Assembly: GCF_014654785.1 (NCBI RefSeq)
Contig: NZ_BNBD01000006.1
Coordinates: 186,001-250,000, forward strand
Reading direction: 5' to 3'
Source: Streptomyces mashuensis
GTDB lineage: Bacteria; Actinomycetota; Actinomycetes; Streptomycetales; Streptomycetaceae
Length of the DNA stretch: 64,000 nucleotides
The notes under the pieces were generated by a model that worked only from the letters and a program-made list of their open reading frames with translations, had not been told where the DNA came from and made no database searches. A program made the position numbers and the translations under genes. Each line of letters begins with the position of its first letter. Positions within the stretch are counted from its first letter, which is position 1. This document shows positions 42,021 through 49,978 of the stretch, one piece after another.

Positions 42021-42067
42021 TCCGCCCCCTCCCCACTCCCCCGTCGAACCCCGCTACGGAAAGCCTC

Positions 42068-43279
<1,212 letters not shown>

Positions 43280-43293
43280 GCACTGGCGGAACG

Positions 43294-43308
43294 AGGGGCT
43301 CCGCCCCT
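43294..43308. terminator. Weak hairpin after ackA
   Basis: AGGGGC-TCC-GCCCCT, a 6-base stem with a 3-base loop, 14 bases after the ackA stop and ahead of the pyk promoter. It is the common Streptomyces GGGGCNNNGCCCC form. Confidence 0.4.
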
Positions 43309-43330
43309 GTCCTTTCCCACAGCTCGAATA

Positions 43331-43358
43331 TTCCGCTCCGAAACAAACCCGATAGGAT
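43331..43358 (+). promoter_or_regulatory. pyk promoter, probably leaderless
   Basis: The -10 TAGGAT (43353-43358) matches the consensus and ends 7 bases before the pyk ATG. TTCCGC (43331-43336) is a possible -35 at 16 bases. No ribosome-binding site lies before the ATG, so the transcript probably starts at or next to the start codon. Confidence 0.6.
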
Positions 43359-43365
43359 CTGCCCC

Positions 43366-44790
43366 ATGCGCCGTTCCAAAATCGTCTGCACCCTGGGCCC
43401 TGCCGTCGACTCCTTCGAGCAGCTGAAGACGCTGATCGAGGCCGGCATGAACGTGGCCCGTTTCAACATGAGCCACGGGACCCACTCGGAGCACGAGGAG
43501 CGGTACCACCGCCTGCGGAAGGCGGCCGCGGAGACCGGGCGCGCCGTCGGCGTCCTCGCCGACCTCCAGGGCCCCAAGATCCGCCTGGAGACCTTCGCGG
43601 ACGGCCCGGTGGAGCTGGCGCGCGGCGACGAGTTCACCATCACCACCGAGGACGTCCCGGGCGACCGGACGATCTGCGGCACGACCTACAAGGGCCTGCC
43701 GGGCGACGTCGCCAAGGGCGACCAGATCCTCATCAACGACGGCAACGTCGAGCTGCGGGTGACCGAGGTCGACGGCCCGCGGGTGCGCACGATCGTCATC
43801 GAGGGCGGTGTCATCTCCGACCACAAGGGCATCAACCTGCCCGGCGCGGCGGTGAACGTCCCGGCGCTGTCCGAGAAGGACATCGAGGACCTGAAGTTCG
43901 CGCTCGCCATGGGCTGCGACATGGTGGCGCTGTCCTTCGTCCGCGACGCCAAGGACGTCCAGGACGTCCACCGCGTCATGGACGAGGTCGGCCGCCGCGT
44001 GCCGGTCCTCGCCAAGGTCGAGAAGCCGCAGGCCGTCGAGAACATGCACGAGGTCGTCATGGCCTTCGACGGCGTGATGGTGGCCCGTGGCGACCTGGCC
44101 GTGGAGTACCCGCTGGAGCGGGTGCCGATGGTGCAGAAGCGCCTCATCGAGATGTGCCGGCGCAACGCCAAGCCGGTGATCGTCGCGACCCAGATGATGG
44201 AGTCGATGATCACCAACTCGCGCCCGACCCGCGCCGAGGCCTCCGACGTGGCCAACGCGATCCTGGACGGCGCGGACGCGGTCATGCTCTCCGCCGAGTC
44301 CAGCGTGGGCGCGTACCCGATCGAGACCGTCAAGACGATGTCCCGCATCGTCGAGGCGGCCGAGCAGGAGCTGCTCTCCAAGGGCCTCCAGCCGCTGGTG
44401 CCGGGCAAGAAGCCGCGCACCCAGGGCGGTTCCGTGGCCCGCGCGGCCGCCGAGATCGCCGACTTCCTCGGCGGCAAGGCGCTGGTGGCCTTCACCAAGT
44501 CCGGTGACACGGCCCGCCGCCTGTCGCGCTACCGCGCCGAGCAGCCGATCCTGGCGTTCACCACGGACGAGTCGACCCGCAACCAGCTCACGCTGAGCTG
44601 GGGCGTCGAGACCTTCGTCGTGCCGCACGTGGACACCACGGACGCCATGGTCGACCTGGTGGACGCGGAGCTGCTGAAGCTGCACCGCTACAACGAGGGC
44701 GACATCATGATCATCACGGCGGGCTCCCCGCCGGGTGTCCCCGGCACCACCAACATGGTGCGGGTGCACCACCTGGGCGGCGAGAGCTGA
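43366..44790 (+). CDS. pyk: Pyruvate kinase
   Basis: 474 residues. Signature GMNVARFNMSHGTHSEHEER at the N-terminus; ADLQGPKIRLE; the substrate/metal segment VARGDLAVEYPLERVPMVQK; and PVIVATQMMESM. In LQGPKIRL the residues Leu67, Gln68, Lys71 and Leu74 stand where K+-dependent enzymes have Thr, Lys, Glu and Thr. This is the K+-independent type (established family rule, from memory). Start ATG 43366 without a ribosome-binding site but with a -10 box close by. Corresponds to pyk1 (SCO5423). With pfkA, pta and ackA it forms a glycolysis/acetate block. Confidence 0.97.
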   Translation: MRRSKIVCTLGPAVDSFEQLKTLIEAGMNVARFNMSHGTHSEHEERYHRLRKAAAETGRAVGVLADLQGPKIRLETFADGPVELARGDEFTITTEDVPGDRTICGTTYKGLPGDVAKGDQILINDGNVELRVTEVDGPRVRTIVIEGGVISDHKGINLPGAAVNVPALSEKDIEDLKFALAMGCDMVALSFVRDAKDVQDVHRVMDEVGRRVPVLAKVEKPQAVENMHEVVMAFDGVMVARGDLAVEYPLERVPMVQKRLIEMCRRNAKPVIVATQMMESMITNSRPTRAEASDVANAILDGADAVMLSAESSVGAYPIETVKTMSRIVEAAEQELLSKGLQPLVPGKKPRTQGGSVARAAAEIADFLGGKALVAFTKSGDTARRLSRYRAEQPILAFTTDESTRNQLTLSWGVETFVVPHVDTTDAMVDLVDAELLKLHRYNEGDIMIITAGSPPGVPGTTNMVRVHHLGGES

Positions 44791-44798
44791 CCCACCCC

Positions 44799-44833
44799 GG
44801 GCGGGCTGGTTCTCCAGCCCGCCCGCTGCTTTT
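44799..44833. terminator. Terminator between pyk and the convergent gene
   Basis: An 11-base perfect stem (GGGCGGGCTGG at 44799-44809 with its complement at 44814-44824), TTCT loop, then GCTGCTTTT. Serves pyk and probably also the convergent gene ending at 44847. Confidence 0.75.
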
Positions 44834-44846
44834 CCGGGGGTCTCCC

Positions 44847-46190
44847 TTACGGGTAGGTGCCCTCGGTCAGGTACTGGTGCAGGTTGGGGATGGTCAGCGT
44901 GCCGCCGTACTGACCGCCCTGGCGCACCTTCACGTCCGTGAAGAAGATCGGGATCGGCAGCTTGATGCCGGGGATCAGCGGCGGCGGGCTGGTCGGCGAC
45001 TGGGTCGCCGGGATCAGCCCGAGCAGCTTGCCCTTGAGCTCCTCCGTGTACATCGTGATCCGGCCGCCGGCCACGCGGGAGTTCGTGCCCACGCCGGTGA
45101 CGTGATACTCCCTGCCCTTGCTGTTGACGATCTGGTGCAGGTCCTGGATGTCCAGGGCGTCCGCGGTGAACTTGAGGACGTCCTTCTTCTGCCCGTTCAC
45201 CATGGTGATCCGCCGGACGCCCTCGTAGGTCAGCCCGGTCAGCGTCAGCCTGCTCGCCTCCAGGTACCAGGGCTGGTTGGGGAAGGCGTGCCCCTCCTTC
45301 TCGTCCACGACGCCGGTGGGCGGGCAGGGGGGCAGGGGCTTGCCGGCCTCCGGGCCGGCCGAGGGGGTGCCGGACGGGTCCGCGGACGGGGTGCCGGACG
45401 GGCCGGCGGTGGCCGACGGTCCGGGCAGCGGCGTCGCGGGGGCGTGCGACGGCCCCGGGGACGGCGCGCGGGACGCGGCGGGCGCGGAGGACGGTGCGTC
45501 CTCCGGCTCCGGGTCCGGGTCCGTGGCGGTGGAGCCCGCCGACGGGGCCGGCCGTGCCGGAGGGGCCGGCGCGGGCGCCGCCGGGGCCGTGGTCTTCTTG
45601 CCGGCGAGACCGCCCAGGAGGTCGCCGAGCTTGTCGCCCAGGCCCAGCGGGTCCAGCGGGTTGGCCCGCTTGGACGGCGACGCCGACGGCGAGGGGGACG
45701 GCGACGCGGACGGTGCGGGCGCCGGCGGTACGGGCGCCTTGCTGGCCTGCGGTGCCGGCTTACGGCTTGGGGCGGGCGGGGGCGACGACGCGTCGTCGTC
45801 CTCCACCGAAGCCTTCGGCGACGGTTCCTCCGCGGACGTGGGCGACTTCGGCGACTTCGACGGCTTGGACGACGGGTCCGGCGCCGGGCTCGCGCTCGTA
45901 CCCGTACTCGCACCCGTACTCGCGCTCGGTGACGCTTCCGGCGACTGGTCCGGCGCCGCGGCGCACTGCGCGTCACCGAAAGGATTCGGCGGCGCGGCGG
46001 GCTTGGCCTGCGCCAGCGTCGGAGTGAGGCCCATGCCCATCAGCATCGCGCTGGGCATCGCCACCAGCGCGACGGCCTTGCCCGCCGGCATGTGCAGCCG
46101 CGCCAGCAGGGGCTTGCGCGGTGCCGCGTGCCGGGGGCCGGTTCTGGCCCGGGGCGTCGTCCCCCCGGGCTGCTCGTCAGTCGCCACCAC
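44847..46190 (-). CDS. Pro/Ser-rich secreted or wall-associated protein
   Basis: 447 residues. The N-terminal hydrophobic segment KAVALVAMPSAMLMGMGLTP (about 38-57), followed by LAQAKPAAPPN, looks like a signal peptide with a long basic lead. A Pro/Ser/Ala/Thr-rich linker runs about 80-290 (KPSKSPKSPTSAEEPSPKAS). A globular C-terminal domain (about 300-447, NQPWYLEASRLTLTGLTYEG) resembles the beta-sheet fold of the DUF6230 partner. Start GTG 46190 or 46187 after GAGGGGG. It overlaps the end of the DUF6114 gene by 14 bases. Probably an envelope protein; function unknown. Confidence 0.72.
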   Translation of the reverse strand: MVATDEQPGGTTPRARTGPRHAAPRKPLLARLHMPAGKAVALVAMPSAMLMGMGLTPTLAQAKPAAPPNPFGDAQCAAAPDQSPEASPSASTGASTGTSASPAPDPSSKPSKSPKSPTSAEEPSPKASVEDDDASSPPPAPSRKPAPQASKAPVPPAPAPSASPSPSPSASPSKRANPLDPLGLGDKLGDLLGGLAGKKTTAPAAPAPAPPARPAPSAGSTATDPDPEPEDAPSSAPAASRAPSPGPSHAPATPLPGPSATAGPSGTPSADPSGTPSAGPEAGKPLPPCPPTGVVDEKEGHAFPNQPWYLEASRLTLTGLTYEGVRRITMVNGQKKDVLKFTADALDIQDLHQIVNSKGREYHVTGVGTNSRVAGGRITMYTEELKGKLLGLIPATQSPTSPPPLIPGIKLPIPIFFTDVKVRQGGQYGGTLTIPNLHQYLTEGTYP

Positions 46191-46632
46191 GGACCCCCTC
46201 GGCGTCCGCCGGCTGCTCCGGCTGCGGGGTCCCCGGCGCCCAGGCCACGCCCAGCGCGCCGCCGACCAGGGCCAGCAGGAAGCCGATGAGGAACGCGCCG
46301 AAGTTGGACACCACCAGTGACACCAGCGCGAGCAGGATCGCGGCGACGCCGGCGAACACCCGCGACTGCGGCTGGTACCAGAGGGTCAGGCCCAGCACGA
46401 CCAGCAGCACGCCGATGATGAGCGAGCCGGCGCCGGCGGTGGTGGCCAGCCGGATGTGCAGGTCCCCCAGTGTCATGGTCTGGTAGGGGATGTACATGAT
46501 CGGGACGCCGGCGAGTATGCACAGCAGCCCGCCCCAGAAGGGGCGTCGGCCCCGCCAGTCACGGAAGGTCCGGCGGGTACGGCTGAGCCCGGTCGTCAGC
46601 GTCATCAGCCGTGGTCGCGTCTCGGCGCTCAT
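46177..46632 (-). CDS. DUF6114 integral membrane protein
   Basis: 151 residues, four TM segments (about 31-52, 63-82, 91-107, 112-131), e.g. VFAGVAAILLALVSLVVSNF and GAFLIGFLLALVGGALGVAW. N-terminal cytoplasmic RTRRTFRDWRGRRPFWGGLL; the C-terminal tail is acidic. Start ATG 46632. Sits between the DUF6230 gene (117 bases upstream) and the Pro-rich exported protein (overlap), so the three form an operon with likely joint function at the membrane. Confidence 0.82.
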   Translation of the reverse strand: MSAETRPRLMTLTTGLSRTRRTFRDWRGRRPFWGGLLCILAGVPIMYIPYQTMTLGDLHIRLATTAGAGSLIIGVLLVVLGLTLWYQPQSRVFAGVAAILLALVSLVVSNFGAFLIGFLLALVGGALGVAWAPGTPQPEQPADAEGVRGGD

Positions 46633-46749
46633 GGTCTCCAGCTCCTCGGGGCCGGCCGATCTGTGGTGCAGGGGGGGTGGGGCGGGGACGGCGGCCGGTA
46701 CGGGTACGGAGGCGGCCGACTCCCGCTCCGTACCCGCCCGTTCAGCGCG

Positions 46750-47382
46750 TCACTCGGGCTTGCACTCGGCGGCGCCGAAGGCGACGCCCATGTGCAGGCC
46801 GGGCAGCGTGAACGTGCCCGCCGAGGTCGCCCAGGCCTTCTGGTCGACGTCGGTGAACGTCACCGACTTGGCCTGCTGCGCGAAGGAGCCCGGCACGTAC
46901 GCGCCGCGGCCGTTCTCGCCCGGCTTGGCCGGGCCCGGGCCCTTGGTGGTGCTGTCGACGGCGACGCCGATGTCCACCTCGTTGAAGGTCGCGTTGGCCT
47001 TGAGGTCGTTGGCGTCGATGTAGAGCTTCGTCGCCTCGACCCGGTCGTTGCCGCCGCCGGCGGTCAGCTTCATGGAGATCGTCTTGCCGAAGACGGGCAC
47101 GTTGACCGCCTGGCACAGCTTGGTGATCTTCGCCGAGTCCATGCCGACGACCGCGACGGGCTGGGCGCCCGCCTTGGTCTCGTCCATGGCCCCGTACTGG
47201 ACGAAGCCCTCACCGTCGATCCGGTTGGCCGTCACCTGGAACTGCTGTCCGGAGACGCTGAACGACGCCGCCAGGGCGCCCTGGGCGATCGCCACGCCGA
47301 TGGCGGCCGACGCCGCGACGCTGGGCACCATGACGACGGCGAACCGTCGCCATCTGGTCCCGCCGCGTGCCTGAGACTTCAC
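46750..47382 (-). CDS. DUF6230 exported protein
   Basis: 210 residues. Start GTG 47382 with GGAGGAAAG. The N-terminal signal/anchor is RFAVVMVPSVAASAAIGVAI (about 13-32), then AQGALAASFSVSGQQFQVTA. The mature part is a beta-rich domain (EATKLYIDANDLKANATFNE) ending GVAFGAAECKPE with a single pair of Cys. Family of unknown function found with DUF6114 in streptomycetes. First gene of the trio. Confidence 0.82.
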   Translation of the reverse strand: MKSQARGGTRWRRFAVVMVPSVAASAAIGVAIAQGALAASFSVSGQQFQVTANRIDGEGFVQYGAMDETKAGAQPVAVVGMDSAKITKLCQAVNVPVFGKTISMKLTAGGGNDRVEATKLYIDANDLKANATFNEVDIGVAVDSTTKGPGPAKPGENGRGAYVPGSFAQQAKSVTFTDVDQKAWATSAGTFTLPGLHMGVAFGAAECKPE

Positions 47383-47736
47383 GACTTTCCTCCTTCGCGG
47401 ACGTACACCTCCGGCAGGAGCCCCAGGGGCTCCCGGCGGGGATGGGAGAAGTGCCACGTCCTCGGGAAGGAGAGCGCCGTCGCATGCGGCGGCGCCAACT
47501 GCGCCCGTTCCACACCGGCGTTCACCCCCGAGCGACAACCACTGGCCACGCCTTCGCGCAACCGCTGAGCCGGCACAGGTCCCGCCGCGGCGGGAACCCC
47601 CCTGTACCGGGCCGGCGTGCGGGCACACCGGCCACCCGGTGGGGACCCGGACCACGTGCCGACGGTGACCGGCGCGTGGGTCCGGACCGGGTTGGGCCGA
47701 TCGTGGTGCATTACCGGCCGGGGCACAAGAGGTTGA

Positions 47737-47750
47737 TTACTGGCGAGTAA
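47737..47750. promoter_or_regulatory. TTACT-N4-AGTAA operator-like palindrome
   Basis: TTACTGGCGAGTAA, a perfect 5+4+5 dyad about 355 bases before the DUF6230 start. It has the same TTACY-N4-RGTAA layout as the palindrome before the tetR gene at 49234. Confidence 0.55.
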
Positions 47751-47838
47751 CGGGCCGGTGACGGGCGTGAGTCGGGGCCGTACCGGCCGGGGTGTGCTCG
47801 CGTGCGGAGCGTGTCCGGCGAGAGGGGGAGGAAAGCGG

Positions 47839-47866
47839 AAGGACCCGGGCGAAAGCCCGGGCCCTT
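47839..47866 (-). terminator. Terminator of the thioredoxin-like gene
   Basis: CCCGGGC-GAAA-GCCCGGG (47844-47861), extended by AAGG/CCTT pairs with one mismatch. It is a GNRA-like tetraloop hairpin 113 bases after the stop at 47979. Confidence 0.65.
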
Positions 47867-47978
47867 CTCACAGGCGGTGACGACGACCGCTAATACCAAG
47901 TTTTGGCAAAGCGCTGCTGTTGTGCCCCCTGGTGCGGGGGTGAGGCGCGAGCCGCCGCGTCCCCCTGGGGGCCGGGCG

Positions 47979-48938
47979 TCAGAACAGGGCGCGCGAGAGC
48001 GCCGTCCGCGCGGCGACCACCCGCGGGTCGTCCGGGCCGATCACCTCGAAGAGCTCCAGCAGCCGGACGCGGGCCGCGTTGCGGTCCTCGCCGGCGGTGC
48101 GCCGCACCGTGTCGACCAGGCGGCCGAAGGCGTCCTCGACATGGCCGCCGACCAGGTCGAGGTCGGCCGCGGCGATCTGCGCCTGCGCGTCGCCCGGCGC
48201 GTCGGCCGCGGCCTTGCGCACCTGCTGCGGGTCCATGTCCTGCACCCGGCGCAGCAGCTCGGCCTGGGCCAGACCACGCCGGGCCTCCTCGTTGGCCGGG
48301 TCGTCGGCCAGCACGTTCTCGTACGCGCGGACGGCACCGCCCAGGTCACCGGCGTCCAGCGCGGCGGCGGCCGCGTCGAGGGCGGTGTCGTACGGGCCGG
48401 CCGGGCGGGCCGGGGCCTCCGCCTCGCCCTCGGCGCCCGGGGCGACGGGCGCGCCCTCGATGCCGAACTGCTGCTTGGCGACCTGGATCAGCTGGTCCAG
48501 CACCTGGCGCAGCTGCGCCTCGGGCACCGCGCCCTGGAACAGCGGGATGGGCTGGCCGGCCACCACCGCGAAGACCGCGGGGATGCCCTGGACGCCGAAC
48601 TGCTGGAAGAGCATCTGGTTGGCGTCGACGTCGATCTTCGCCAGGACGAACCGGCCGGCGTACTCCTCGGCGAGCCGCTCCAGCACCGGGCCGAGCTGCT
48701 TGCAGGGCTGGCACCACTCGGCCCAGAAGTCGATGACGACGGGCACTTCGGTGGAGCGCTGCAGGACCTCGCTCTGGAAGTCCGCCTCGTTGACGTCGAG
48801 GACGAGGGGGCCCGCCGCCGGGGCGCCCGTGCGGGCCGCCTGGGCCCGGGCCTGCTCGGCCTTCTGCTTGGCCTCTCCGGCCGCCTTCACCGCGGCGAGG
48901 TCGACCACTCCGCTCATGGACATGTTCCGTGGCTGCAT
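47979..48938 (-). CDS. Thioredoxin-fold protein with C-terminal TPR-like domain
   Basis: 319 residues from ATG 48938 (MQPRNMSMSGVVDLAAVKAA) with GGAGG upstream. The thioredoxin domain (about 45-150) has the redox motif in FWAEWCQPCKQLGPV: CQPC instead of CGPC. cis-Pro follows in VQGIPAVFAVV. The C-terminal half (about 185-319, DAAAAALDAGDLGGAVRAYE) is TPR-like, as in the co-chaperone CnoX/YbbN family. Corresponds to SCO5419 (from memory). A likely role is protection of thiols or chaperone delivery under oxidative stress. Confidence 0.9.
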   Translation of the reverse strand: MQPRNMSMSGVVDLAAVKAAGEAKQKAEQARAQAARTGAPAAGPLVLDVNEADFQSEVLQRSTEVPVVIDFWAEWCQPCKQLGPVLERLAEEYAGRFVLAKIDVDANQMLFQQFGVQGIPAVFAVVAGQPIPLFQGAVPEAQLRQVLDQLIQVAKQQFGIEGAPVAPGAEGEAEAPARPAGPYDTALDAAAAALDAGDLGGAVRAYENVLADDPANEEARRGLAQAELLRRVQDMDPQQVRKAAADAPGDAQAQIAAADLDLVGGHVEDAFGRLVDTVRRTAGEDRNAARVRLLELFEVIGPDDPRVVAARTALSRALF

Positions 48939-49121
48939 GGCCCTATCCTCCCCCCTCCGCACGGTGAACAGGAAAACACCGGCAACCCACCGTGAGCCGT
49001 GGCCGTGGCCCTGGCTGCGGTGGGACGCGTAGCGTCGCGTCGTGCCGCCGGGTCCCCACCCGGCGTGTGGTTGTCGCTCGTTCGCCGGAGCCTCCGCCCT
49101 GGGGCTTCCGCTTCCGGCTTT

Positions 49122-49138
49122 CGCTACGAGCCGTAGCG
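49122..49138. promoter_or_regulatory. Dyad between the thioredoxin-like and tetR genes
   Basis: CGCTACG-AGC-CGTAGCG, a perfect 7-base dyad with a 3-base centre in a 295-base divergent gap. It could be an operator or a hairpin. Nothing else is clear in the gap apart from the tetR operator. Confidence 0.3.
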
Positions 49139-49208
49139 TAACTGGATCGGGCGGGACCGGGGCGGACCCGGCGCGTGATCCGCCTCACACCGCTTGTCCG
49201 TACCAACG

Positions 49209-49226
49209 CCTTACCCGGCGGTAAGG
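49209..49226. promoter_or_regulatory. Probable autoregulatory operator of tetR
   Basis: CCTTACC-CGGC-GGTAAGG, a perfect 7+4+7 palindrome ending 7 bases before the tetR ATG. A bound repressor would block transcription or translation start directly. Confidence 0.65.
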
Positions 49227-49233
49227 TCCTGCC

Positions 49234-49872
49234 ATGACCAGCGCCGGCACCCCCGCCCACGGCACGCGCCACGGCCGTACCGGCCGGCCGCGCAGCGCCG
49301 AGGCCGACCGCGCGATCCTCGACGCCACCCGGGACGCCCTGGTCGAGCTCGGCTGGTCCAAGCTGACGCTGGGCGACGTGGCGGCCCGCGCGGGCGTGGC
49401 CAAGACGACGCTCTACCGCCGCTGGGCGGGCAAGAACGAACTGGTCGTCGACGCCGTGGCCGCCCTCTTCGACGAACACCTGGAGCTGCCCGACCGGGGC
49501 GGCCTCCAGGCCGACGTCGAGGGCGTGGTGCGGCAGTTCGCCGCCCTGCTGGAGCGGCCGGAGACGAAGACGGCCCTGATGGCGGTGGTCGCCGAGTCCA
49601 CCCGCGACCCGGCGCTGCGCGAACGCATCCGCACCGCGATCGTGGACCGGCAGAAGGCCCTGGTGCTCCTCGGCCGCGAGCGCGCGCAGGCGCGCGGGGA
49701 GCTGCCGGTGGAGACCGACCCCGCCGCGGCGGCCCGCACCGCGGACCTCATCTTCGACGTGATCGCCGGCGCCGTCGTCCACCGCACGCTGGTCAGCGCC
49801 GAGCCGGTGGACGGCGCGTGGGCCCGCTCGTTCGCGGCACTGCTGGTGGGCGGGCTGACGGCGGGGGCGTAG
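49234..49872 (+). CDS. TetR-family transcriptional regulator
   Basis: 212 residues. Helix-turn-helix LGDVAARAGVAKTTLYRRWA (about 49-68), followed by NELVVDAVAALFDEHLELP and a helical ligand domain of the common streptomycete TetR_C type. Start ATG 49234. The palindrome just upstream implies autoregulation, and a similar palindrome before the DUF6230 operon may be a second target. Convergent with icmA. Confidence 0.92.
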   Translation: MTSAGTPAHGTRHGRTGRPRSAEADRAILDATRDALVELGWSKLTLGDVAARAGVAKTTLYRRWAGKNELVVDAVAALFDEHLELPDRGGLQADVEGVVRQFAALLERPETKTALMAVVAESTRDPALRERIRTAIVDRQKALVLLGRERAQARGELPVETDPAAAARTADLIFDVIAGAVVHRTLVSAEPVDGAWARSFAALLVGGLTAGA

Positions 49873-49978
49873 CGGCGTACGGACGCCCGCCCACGGATGC
49901 GCGTACGGACGCCCGCCCACAGGTACGCGTACGGGCCCCCCGGTCACCGGGGAGCCCGTATCGGCGCGCGGGAGGGGC

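Larger units (their letters stand above)
47383..47978. promoter_or_regulatory. Long control region upstream of the DUF6230 operon
   Basis: No gene is seen in 596 bases. It holds the palindrome TTACT-GGCG-AGTAA (47737-47750), a TetR/FadR-type site, and a terminator at 47839-47866. The stretch at 47890-47915 is AT-richer (TACCAAGTTTTGGCAAAG). Short open frames here have no coding character. Confidence 0.5.

Noticed and set aside
45400..45960. Repetitive GC-rich tract that might be taken for a repeat array or CRISPR
   Set aside because: It encodes the Pro/Ser/Ala-rich linker of the exported protein at 44847-46190. Units are irregular and there are no unique spacers.
47383..47978. Small genes in the long gap before the DUF6230 operon
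   Set aside because: Short frames there show no codon bias, start signal or recognisable product. The region is better explained by control sites and a terminator.
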